Assembly (NCBI GenBank): GCA_034509755.1 | Contig: CM067553.1 | Span: 47,062,110-47,126,109, forward strand | From: Anisodus tanguticus | Taxonomy: Eukaryota > Streptophyta > Magnoliopsida > Solanales > Solanaceae | Direction: 5' to 3' | DNA length: 64,000 nucleotides | Part shown: positions 9,829-19,647 of the stretch, one piece after another | Layout: each line of letters starts with the position of its first letter | How positions within the stretch are numbered: position 1 is the first letter of the stretch | The notes under the pieces: model-generated | Database searches by the model: none | Told to the model about the DNA's origin: nothing | The model's input: only the letters and a program-made list of their open reading frames with translations | Translations under genes and position numbers: made by a program

Positions 9829-12800
9829 CTAAATGTAGTATCTTTTCACTGCATCCGCGTTGATAGCTTTTGGCCATACTTCACCGTCCATTTCAGCTAG
9901 AATTAATGCTCCTCCAATCAACACCCGGTGAACCATATAAGGCCCTTGCCAGTTAGGTGCGAATTTTCCTTTAGCTTCATTTTGGTGTGGGAATATGTGT
10001 TTTAGCACCAATTGTCCTGGTTCGAAAGTCCTTGGTTTCACTTTCCTGTTGAAAGCTTTGGCTATTCTGTTTTGATAAAGTTGTCCGTGACAGACTGCGT
10101 TCAATCGCTTTTCATCAATCAGCATCAATTATTCGTACCGATTCTGTATCCATTTCGCTTCGGTCAGCTCGGCTTCTTGGATAACTCTCAAAGATGGTAT
10201 TTCCACTTCTGCTGGTAACACAGCTTCTGTTCCATAGACCAATAGATACGGCGTTGCCCCAGTAGAAGTCCTGATTGTAGTGCGATATCCCAAAAGTGCA
10301 AAGGACAAATGCTCATGCCAGTGCTTGTAATTATCAATCATCTTTCGTAGTATTCTTTTGATGTTTTTGTTGGCTGCTCCGACTGCTCCGTTCATCTGAG
10401 GTCGGTATGGAGTGGAATTGCGGTGAGTGATCTTAAACTTTTCGCATATCTCATTCATCAGATTACTGTTGAGATTAGCTCCATTGTCTGTTATAATCGA
10501 CTCCGGGATTCCAAATCGACAAATGATGTTATTGCGGACAAAATCAACTACCACTTTCTTTGTCACTGACTTGTGGGACGATGCTTCTACCCACTTTGTG
10601 AAATAGTCAATTGCCACTAGAATGAATCGGTGTCCATTTGATGCGGCAGGTTCAATAGGGCCAATGACATCCATGCCCCAAGCTGCGAATGGCCAAGGAG
10701 AGCTCGTCACATTGAGTTCGTTAGGAGGTACCCTGATTAAATCGCCATGAATCTGACATTGATGACATTTTTGCACAAAGTGGATGCAATCTGTTTCCAT
10801 GGTCATCCAAAAGTATCCTACTCTTAGAATCTTCTTTGCCAAAGTGAAGCCATTCATATGAGGCCCGCACGTGCCTCCGTGTATCTCTTCAACTAAACTG
10901 CTTGCCTCTCGGGCATCAACACATCTTAACAAACCGAGATCTGGAGTCCTCCGATAAAGGATTTCTCCGTTTAGGAAGAAATGGTTTGCTAACCTCCTAA
11001 GTGTCCTCTTTTGTATACTGGTTATGCCTTCTGGATATTCACCTATCTTGAGATATCTCTTAATGTCGTGGTACCAAGGCTTTCCATCCAACTCTCCATC
11101 TGTATTGAAACAATAGGCCGGTTGATCCGATAAGCTCACCTTGATGGGATCAATGTAGTTCTTATCCGGATGTTGAATCATGGAGGACAGTGTTGCAAGA
11201 GCATCAGCGAACTCGTTTTGAGTTCGTGGGATATGCTTGAATTCTATTTCGCTGAACCTTTTGCATAATTCTTTCACGCAATGCAGGTAAGGAAGTATCT
11301 TCACGTTTTTGGTGGCCCATTCGCCTTGCACCTGGTGAATCAATAAGTCTGAATCAACTATAACCAATAGTTCTTGAATGTTCATATCAACGGCCATTCT
11401 AAGTCCGAGTATACAAGCTTCATATTCCGCCATATTGTTGGTGCATGGAAATCGGAGCTTCGCCGAAATTGGGTAGTGTTGACCCGATTCTGAAATCAAA
11501 ACTGCTCCAATACCAACTCCTTTGAAATTTGCAGCTCCGTCGAAAAACATTCTCCAACCTGGGTACTCTTCTGAGATGTCTTCTCCAACAAACAGTACCT
11601 CCTCGTCCGGAAAATAAGTCCGGAGAGGCATGTATTCTTCATCCACGGGGTTTTCAGCAAGATGGTCGGCTAGTGCTTGCCCTTTGATAGCCTTTTGGGT
11701 GACATATATGATATCGAACTCACTTAGCAAGATTTGCCACTTTGCTAGCTTCCCATTGGGCATGGGCTTCTGAAAGATGTATTTGAGTGGGTCCATTCTG
11801 GAGATGAGATAAGTGGTATATGCAGACAGATAATGTCTAAACCTTTGTGCAATCCATGTCAAGGCACAACAAGTGCGCTCCAGCAAAGTATATCGAGCTT
11901 CGTAAGGTGTGAACTTCTTGCTCAAATAGTATATAGCTTGCTCCTTCTTTCCTGTTTCATCGTGTTGCCCCAGCACGCATCCAAATGCATTTTCTAACAC
12001 GAGACGATATAACGAACGGCCTCCCGGTTCTGGAGGCACCAAAACAGGTGGGTTAGACAGATATTCTTTGATTCTATCAAAAGCTTGTTGGCAATCCGAT
12101 GTCCACTTGGTAGCAGCGTCTTTCTTCAGTAGCTTGAATATTGGCTCACATATCACTGTTGATTGTGCTATGAACCTGCTGATGTAGTTGAGGCGACCAA
12201 GGAAACTCATCACGTCCTTCCGACTCTTTGGAGGAGGCAAGTCCTGAATAGCTTTTACCTTCGAGGGGTCCAATTCAATACCCCTTCTACTTACGATGAA
12301 ACCTAACAGCTTCCCAGCAGGGACACCAAATGCGCACTTTGCGGGATTTAATTTCAGGTTATACCGCCTCAGTCGGTCAAAAAACTTCTCTAAATCAGTC
12401 AAGTGATCTGAAGTCCTTCGCGACTTGATAATAACGTCATCCACGTAGACCTCAATTTCTTTGTGGATCATATCATGGAAAATGGTAGTCATGGCCCTCA
12501 TGTAGGTGGCACCTGCATTCTTGAGTCCGAACGGCATTACCCGATAACAGTATACTCCCCAAGGTGTAGTGAATGCTGTCTTTTCTGCGTCTTCTTCATC
12601 CATCAAGATCTGGTGGTAACCAGCAAAGCAATCAACAAATGACTGCAATTCATGCTTCGCACAGTTATCAATAAGTATGTGAATATTTGGAAGAGGAAGT
12701 CATCCTTCGGGCTGGCCTTGTTGAGATCCCGATAATCCACGCACACTCGTATCTTTCCATCTTTCTTTGGCACAGGTACGATGTTGGCCAACCAAGTGGG

Positions 12801-13275
12801 GTATCTTGTGACTCGAATGACCTTTGCATCGAATTGCTTGGACACCTCTTTCTTGACCTTTAAACTCAAATCAGGCTTGATTTTCCTTGGTTTTTGTTTC
12901 ACCGGAGGGCATGATGGATCAATAGGCAATCTATGCGAAACAATATCCGTGCTTAGCCCTGGCATATCGTCATAAGACCAAGCAAATACGTCGATATATT
13001 GCCTCAAAAGATCCGTCAGCTCTTTCCTTTGTGCGGTGCTCAGATGGACGCTGATTCTTGTTTCCTTCACATATTCCGCATCTCCCAAATTTTACTGCCT
13101 CAGTTTCATCTAAATTTGGCTTTGGCTTATTCTCAAAATGTTCCAATTCCTCGGTCAATTCTTCTGTCTGCAAGTCTTCCTCATACTCTTCGAAGTCCTG
13201 TTCGTTGTTTGGATTTTGTTTGTTTGTTTCATTACATGTCACATTCATATTATCGACAGATTTATTAGTTTGCAT
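9829..13275 (-). pseudogene. Ogre-like pol: RT, RNase H, second RNase H, integrase (broken)
   Basis: Minus-strand pol. The candidate first Met is at 13275. The frame shifts near 13090 in a run of A/T and again by one base near 12697, inside the reverse transcriptase. From 12648 one open frame of 839 codons holds the RT active site YVDD (residues 68-71), a Ty3-type RNase H (about 190-310), and a second RNase H with FFDGAA, EYEA, VDSDLL and FADAL (about 365-500). It then holds an integrase HHCC zinc site (HGGTCGPH and CHQC) and an integrase core with GMDVIG and TDNGAN. A TAA at 10129-10131 interrupts the integrase C-terminus, which continues to 9829. At 10378-10380 the position expected to hold the third catalytic acid (Glu) of the integrase core encodes Gly. 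The RNase H order places it in the Tat lineage. Confidence 0.93.
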
Positions 13276-13445
13276 CTTTGAAAGAGAAAAGAAAATTAGT
13301 AAACAAAATAAATTTTGAAATAGCAAAAGCAATGTGGGTTTGTCATTTAAGCTTTCAAAAGATGGAGGCAAAACACATTAAAATGCATAGATGCGATTCA
13401 AGCCTCAATTAGAATCGCATTGTTTCAAAAGTACTAAGGTAATTT
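13276..13445 (-). other. Spacer between protease and RT frames, position of the putative Ogre intron
   Basis: About 170 bp separate the gag-protease stop (13446-13448) from the first pol Met. In Ogre elements an intron between protease and RT is described. A GT overlaps the stop codon here, and an AG directly precedes the pol Met after a pyrimidine-rich run. Joining those two exact sites does not give an open frame by my reading, so the splice pair is not established. Confidence 0.35.
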
Positions 13446-16400
13446 CTACCAAGCTTCCCGGAGAAACAGGGTCGGGGCACAGGTCCAATTTTCCAAAATA
13501 TCTCCGTGTTCTGCATCCCAAATAGTTGGGCCTTCATCAAAATCATCCAGAATTACATTGCATTCCATTTCTTCTTCTGCAATGAAAAGGCTTTTGAGCC
13601 CTTCCGCGAGGTCGTCTGCATCATCTTCATTTGACTCCTGAGCGGCATATGCTTTGACAAATGACTGATTCAGGGGTGCAACAGGCTTTGGCAGGGGAGT
13701 GTCTTTTTTCTTTCGGAGGTTGACTGACAAGACTTCTTTAGAAGTGGGTTTGTATCCGAGCCCAAAAGTATCCTTCTTACTGAGCAAGTGAACAGGCTCT
13801 ACCGTACCTTCTAAATTCAGTCCGAGGCCTCGACCGGGCTTAAAACCATTCTTCAACATTTCTTGGGCCACCATGGTGAGAACCCGGGGTAATTTCAGTT
13901 TTTCAGCTTTGGAGGCACATGTAATTTCTCTGACATGGAAGACAGACCCATCCAGTATATCTACGCTTTCAATAGCAGGGATCTGTCCTTCGGGACACAT
14001 TGAATTACTCCCTTCTCCGTGTACCACGACCTCGTGGTGATCCCAGATAAACTTCAAACTCTGATGTAGGGTAGAAGGAACTGCACCAGCCACATGGATC
14101 CAAGGTCTTCCCATTAGTAGGTTATAGCCGGTAGATATGTCTAACACCTGGAATTCCACGACGAACTCTACGGGTCCCACTTGTAATGTTAAATCCATTT
14201 CTCCCATAACGCTCCTTTGGGCTCCATCAAAACCCTTAACTCTCACATGACTTTCGCGAATCTTTCCAATGCTAATTCCCAAGGCTCGGAGAGTCTCCAC
14301 GGGACAAATATTGACGGCTGAGCCTCCATCAATCAATACCTTAGAAATGAACTTGTTCATGCACTTTACCGTTATGTTCAAAGCTTTGTTGTGGCCCAAA
14401 CCCTCAGGTGGCAATTCTTTGTCATGAAAAGAGACTTTATGGGCCTCTAAAATCTGTCCGACCAAGGCCGAGAGTTTCTCGCCCGTGGTCTCTCTCGGAA
14501 CATAAGCTTCTTTGAGTACTTCCAATAAAGCGCGTCCGTGGTCCGGAGAATTCATCAACAATGATAGCAGAGAAATTTGAGCCGGTGTTTTCTTCAATTG
14601 TTCTACAACGGAATACTCCTTGGTTGGCATTTTCCTCCAGAACTCTTCTACTTCAGTCTCTGTTACAACCTTTTTTGGATTGTCTGCATGGGCATAACAT
14701 CGTCCGGATCTTGTCATACCAGCGACGACAACTTCTACAACTTGTTTCTCCTTTCCCCTGCTCCTTTCCCCAATCGAATAGCTCCAAGGGGCAGTTTTGG
14801 TATCAACAGACGGCGTCACTATCCGCGATTTCGGAGGAAGTACTTCCACTTCAAACGGTGCCCTTACTTGAACTGTAATTATAGGGGTGATCAAAGCCGA
14901 TGATTCAACCTTTTCCTCTGTTCGGACCGGTACAATGGTCCCTTCCAAACTGTTTTCTTCATCAACGGTAATCATGTTTACATTGGCATTGTCATGATTT
15001 GGCAAAGGGTTATTATTTACATTAGGGGGAGGTCCTTTCAGTTGGATAATTCCTTCTTTGATCAAAGCCTCGATCTTGTCTTTGAGGGCAAAGCAAACTC
15101 CAGTGTCATGTCCGGTGATCCCCGAGTGGTACGCACAATGCTTAGTTTCATCATACGATCTGGGAATAGGATTGGGGATATGCCCTGGGATGGGTTGGAG
15201 TATTCCTGCGGTCCTCAATCTTTCGTATAGTTGGGCTAGAGGTTCGGCTAAAGGTGTATATGTTTTGACTGGCCTTCTTTCGTAATTTGCACGGGGTCTG
15301 GGAGTATTTGGTGGATGGGCTTGCGGCTGAGGTGGATATGTGGGTTGATACTGTGGGGAATTTCGATAGGTAGGTGCTCGTGGTGGGCTATATATTGGCT
15401 GGGTATGATAGACAGGGTAGGGAGTAGGCGAGTGTTGACAATAAGGCTGAGGGATTTGTGTGCTTTGGCTATAGTATGAGGGCTGATGATTTTGGGTGTT
15501 TTGATTATAGTAGGGAGGCTGGGATGACGGGCTTTGGTAGGTTGGCATTTGGTTGGACCTATGTTCCTGGACCGCCATGACAGGAGATGCTCCGTCCCTC
15601 CTCTTCTTAATTGCTCCTCCAAATGAGTCTGACTGAATGGCCTTACTCGTCGCCTGCAATGCCGCCAAGTTTGTGATTCTTCCCGTTTTGATACCCTCTT
15701 CTATGAAATCTCCCATTCTTACCACTTCTGAGAAATTCCGTCCGATGACGCTTATCATTCTTTCATAGTAAGTTGCATCCTTCATAGATTGCACAAAGAG
15801 CGCGGTCATCTCACTTTCCGCCATCGGGGGCTGAACTTTTGCTGCTTCCACCCTCCACCTCATGGCATATTCTCTGAAGGTCTCTGTAGATTTTTTCTCC
15901 AACTTCATCAAATAAAATCTATCTAAGACCGTGTCGTGTTAAACTTTGAATCTATCCACAAAATCTCGCGCCATTGCGCCCCGGTTATGCCATTTTCGTG
16001 GGTCCCGGCTTGTGTACCGTCGAGCGCTTCTCCTGTCAGACTCCTTATGAACAACTTCATTATGATGGCCTGGTCCTTACCCACTCCAACCAGCTTGTCA
16101 CAATACGATCTTAAATGAGCGCGAGGATTTCCCTTTCCATCGAATAAGTCAAATTTTGGCACCTTATACCCGATAGGCAACTGAACGTCGGGATGCATGC
16201 AGAGATCTTCATACTCGAGTCCTTCATGCCCCTTGCTGGTTTGAATGTTTTTAAATGCTTCTTTTAGGCTATGAATTTCCCTTGCCATACTTTCATCATT
16301 TCTAATCCTTGCTTGCCTTTCCATCTCTTCATATTGGTCTATCTCCTGATGATGTATGTTTGGTATGGTAGAAGTAGAAGGTTGGGCTTTCGTTGCATAT

Positions 16401-16996
16401 ACCGGTGGCACATACTGCTTGTTAGTGATGTGTGCCATTGGTATTTGTTGGGTTGCCTGGTAATTTTGTGTGGGAGGGATGTTTTGGACAAGTGGGGTAG
16501 TTTGGGTAAGTGGAGCTTGATGTATTTATGGAGCTGTGAAGGATACTGGGTCATTTTGTAGCGGGCTTTGTTGTGGACTGGCCTGCGGGTTGATAGGATA
16601 CGGATTGGTACGTTGTGGGCTGGCGAGTTGAGGGTTGGTTCTGCTTGGTAAGGGATTTCGGGGAAGGTTCTGGGGAAATGATGGTTCATGAGATGGAAAG
16701 GTTTGTGGTGCAATTGCGCTCGTCTCTTGTTCAGGCAGTGGAGTGTTGATGCTGATGAAAAGATTGGTAAGATTCCGGAGCCGTTCGATCTCAGTCTGCA
16801 TAGTTGCCATTTGCTGCAGTAGTTGGGCGAGGTATTCATCCGGACGGAAGTATTTCTCCTTTCCGATGTCTCGGTTCACCTCCGGAAGAGTGACAAGTCC
16901 GAAACCGGTTTGTTCGGCGCCCCCGAATCGGTCATTTTGTCGGATGGTTGTGCCTTGGATCTCGTGAAGTAATGGTGTTCCGCCAGTTTCAATCAA
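13446..16996 (-). pseudogene. Ogre-like gag-protease with G-patch (broken)
   Basis: The minus-strand frame begins at or before 16996 with a proline/glutamine-rich N-terminal part. A TAA lies in frame at 16526-16528, and the frame reopens through 16438. Between about 15930 and 16025 several small indels shift the gag core frame. From 15911 an 821-codon frame carries the rest of gag, a CHHC knuckle-like site (C259, H262, H268, C273), a long Tyr/Pro/Gln-rich linker (about 110-215), and the protease site IDGGS (527-531; DGGS instead of the usual DTG/DSG). A G-patch-like glycine segment follows (about 680-725, GFKPGRGLGLN), then an acidic tail. Gag packages RNA, and the protease would cut the polyprotein. 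Confidence 0.88.
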
Positions 16997-17348
16997 CGCG
17001 AATCAACTTCTGGGAAATAAAGCAGGCAAAATAAACCTTCTCCAAAAATGAAACAAACCAAGTTAGTATGAGACGAATAATTATTGCTTTGAATAACATG
17101 TATAGAGTGGAAAACAGTAAACAAGTAGCAGACAGATTATATGGAAATTAAATGCGCGTCCTAATGTGCATGGGCCTCTCTTATGCCAGAGGTGGGCCTA
17201 AACGCCAAATATGCAAGATAATGGTAAATTGATCCAAGCCGTCAAATTGGAATACTTTTGTTGGGAACAAAGTTAAAGGTTGAAAATTACTGTAATAATA
17301 GTGCATACAATAACATGGTTGATAACCAAGCTAAAATTTCGTTCGTGA
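16997..17348 (-). other. Spacer between ORF1 and gag of the Ogre-like element
   Basis: About 350 bp with no supported reading frame, between the upstream ORF and gag. It probably contains the gag leader. Nothing else recognisable. Confidence 0.5.
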
Positions 17349-18725
17349 TTACATAGATGAAGATGGAGCCCTAACACTGCTAGGTCCGGCTCCTGTATTT
17401 TCTAAATATTGCACTATGTCCTGCATTTGAGACCACATCTCAGGAGTAATAACTGTGTTTTTGAGCCGACAAGTCCTTATCCAGATCGTTGTGCCTACAT
17501 CCTCGAAACCTGATTCCCCCTCGGGGCTAAGATCCGAGTTGTCGTGACCTTCTCGAAGCCATGCGCAATATTCAGGAGTAGTCCCTGTTTGTCCATCTCC
17601 AACGTCTATTTTATCAACACTATTCCATTCATGGAGAATCTGCCTGGTTCTAGGGACAATGAAATTCGGTCCGAATTGAATTTCTGAAACTCTCATATTT
17701 GCTTGGAGAGGGATTATCTGCTTTTGACCGAACTGTCGCAGTACGCGTAGTGGCGCATATTGCTGGAGTCCTTTCAACCCAATGAGCTCGATGTAGTAAA
17801 GCCTTTTGCATCTCATATTGGCCTTCTTGGTGTTTGGGAGCAGTGGGTATTTCCATTGAATCTGATCACTAATGCGGGATGCTAGAAACTCATACCAATC
17901 CTTGACGCCGACTGGTGACAAAAAATGTTTCGTCCTGTCGTAAAAGCTGGCGGTCTTGTTTGACTCACTGAAGCAAATATCTGTCATGTTCGAACGCTGA
18001 TAGAAATGTTCTATGGCCCACATCTGTAGGATAAGGTTGCACCCTTTGAAGAAATTTGTTTTGCCTCTCTTACATTTTCCGAGAGCCCGAAGCATTTCTG
18101 CCAGTATCATAGGGACCAAAGTGAGCTGCGCACCGTCAACTCCCTCAAAAATTGCTCGAGCCACGGAACATATGCAAGTACTTATTTTCCCGTGCTCAAG
18201 TGGGAACACTAGAATACCCAGTAAAGCGACAGCAAATGCAATAGGGCGCCTGGCTTGCCAGTGGTCAGGAGTGCAAGAGAATTCTTTTCTAAATGACTTG
18301 TAACTATCTCGACGGCCATATCTCTCATAAAGGTATTCTAGGGAAACCCAGTTATTTTCAAAGCATCGGAGTTTTTTGGTGTTCTTTAACCCCAAATAAC
18401 GCAGGAATTTCTTTCCAGACTGGCCGTGAGGGATGATTTGACCTCTGTCTTGATAAGTCAAGTTGGTGAAATAGTTGATTTCTTCCAAAGTGGGAGTGAG
18501 CTCACAATCTTTGAATTTGAATACAACCCGGTCTGGATCCCAAAAATGAATTAATGCTCTGACCAAATGTTGATCAGGAGTGACGTCAAACAATGAAATG
18601 AGGCATCCCAACTTTCTTCTAATCGCCATTTGGCTGCCAAGGTCGAAATTCTCCCACCATACTCTCAGCTTACTCGGAGCGTTACTCACCATCCTAACTT
18701 CAGAGATTTGCGGAACTTGATCCAT
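17349..18725 (-). CDS. Ogre-type ORF1 (additional ORF upstream of gag), intact frame
   Basis: An uninterrupted frame on the minus strand. I choose the Met at 18725 (start MDQVPQIS, 458 codons) over the in-frame Met at 18779, because the first 18 residues are low-complexity and lie outside the conserved part. It contains a Trp-rich start (WWENFDLGSQ), a predicted globular region with FWDPDRVVFKF and LTPTLEEINYF, and a C-terminal acidic/Ser-rich tail. The LTPTLEE segment is shared with plant-mobile-domain/DUF7745-type proteins. An extra ORF in this position is characteristic of Ogre elements; its function is unknown. It is the only Ogre frame here without a stop or frameshift. Confidence 0.85.
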   Translation of the reverse strand: MDQVPQISEVRMVSNAPSKLRVWWENFDLGSQMAIRRKLGCLISLFDVTPDQHLVRALIHFWDPDRVVFKFKDCELTPTLEEINYFTNLTYQDRGQIIPHGQSGKKFLRYLGLKNTKKLRCFENNWVSLEYLYERYGRRDSYKSFRKEFSCTPDHWQARRPIAFAVALLGILVFPLEHGKISTCICSVARAIFEGVDGAQLTLVPMILAEMLRALGKCKRGKTNFFKGCNLILQMWAIEHFYQRSNMTDICFSESNKTASFYDRTKHFLSPVGVKDWYEFLASRISDQIQWKYPLLPNTKKANMRCKRLYYIELIGLKGLQQYAPLRVLRQFGQKQIIPLQANMRVSEIQFGPNFIVPRTRQILHEWNSVDKIDVGDGQTGTTPEYCAWLREGHDNSDLSPEGESGFEDVGTTIWIRTCRLKNTVITPEMWSQMQDIVQYLENTGAGPSSVRAPSSSM

Positions 18726-19338
18726 CCTAAAAAATAGTAAAAGAAAGAAAGTATAATTTTCCCAATTTTGATATTTCAATGATTAGGCTTGTATCAGTTC
18801 TATCATTATCATGCTACACATAATATGATGATATGGTCGTTGGGTTGTAGAACCCGTTGACAATTTGGTGGATTTCTTAAATGTGGAGTCGATGCCAAGG
18901 ATCAACCCACCTAAGGTGTATGCATGCATGACTTAAGATAAAGGGTGGTATAGCTCTATCCTAAATTTTCTAAGATTTGGCTGACTAGACACAAAGTTCC
19001 CGAGCGGACTGCTCGAGTGAGAAGGCTAAGCGGCCAACCGGATGGTCCGGACGCTCCGCGCATATACCAACTCTCCTAAAAATTTGGTAATTTGAAAGAA
19101 ATTTGCGGGTGCGCAAAACACACCTCGCGTGTAGTGTGTGATAGTGTCAATTTTCCAGAGTGTAAGAAATATGAGCGGAATGCCAATTTAAGGAAAGCAG
19201 TAAAACAATATAGCAATTAAAGCAATTATGCAAAATTTTCACAAATGAAACATATCAAAGCATTAAAACAAATAATGAGCAAAAAGTAAAGCACAATAAT
19301 AATTAACCTGATTTTGCTATGGTTAAGAACCTGAAATA
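18726..19338 (-). other. 5' leader of the Ogre-like element between PBS and ORF1
   Basis: Non-coding leader of about 610 bp. It includes a GC-rich block near 19000-19060 with the short palindromic segment CGAGCGGACTGCTCG. No supported gene. Confidence 0.5.
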
Positions 19339-19356
19339 TCCCCAGCGGAGTCGCCA
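19339..19356 (-). promoter_or_regulatory. Primer binding site, tRNA-Arg-like
   Basis: On the plus strand the sequence TCCCCAGCGGAGTCGCCA ends in CCA, like a tRNA 3' end, and lies three bases from the LTR. The minus strand therefore carries TGGCGACTCCGC..., which would pair with that tRNA to prime minus-strand synthesis. From memory this matches a plant tRNA-Arg, the primer reported for Ogre. Confidence 0.85.
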
Positions 19357-19359
19357 TGC

Positions 19360-19647
19360 TGTCGCGCCCTATTTTGACCCGACCCGCGAGTGGTCGGAGC
19401 GGAGCACAGACTTATTCGGGTGATTCCTGGGTAAAGAATTGAGGAGTCGCCACCTAATTATTTTTTACGGTGAATTAGGACACCTAAATATTAACTAAAT
19501 GCTGCAATGTAAACTCCGATTTTAAGGTCTGCGAAACTAATGAGATTCTAGGTAAGGGTTCTTCATTATCCTAAAGGGAAGGGGTTAGGCATCCTTTAAG
19601 ATCCGCTAACTTGCGGTTATCCGGTCAAACTCAGGTTAATATTATGC
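19360..19647 (-). repeat. Extra 288-bp copy of the PBS-proximal LTR end
   Basis: Bases 19360-19647 repeat 19648-19935 almost exactly, in tandem. Each copy starts TGTCGCGCC and is preceded by ATGC. The 5' LTR therefore has its inner end duplicated, while the 3' LTR (3549) has one copy. Both copies share CCCGCGAG where the 3' LTR has CCCGTGAG, so the duplication took place within this LTR lineage. Confidence 0.93.
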
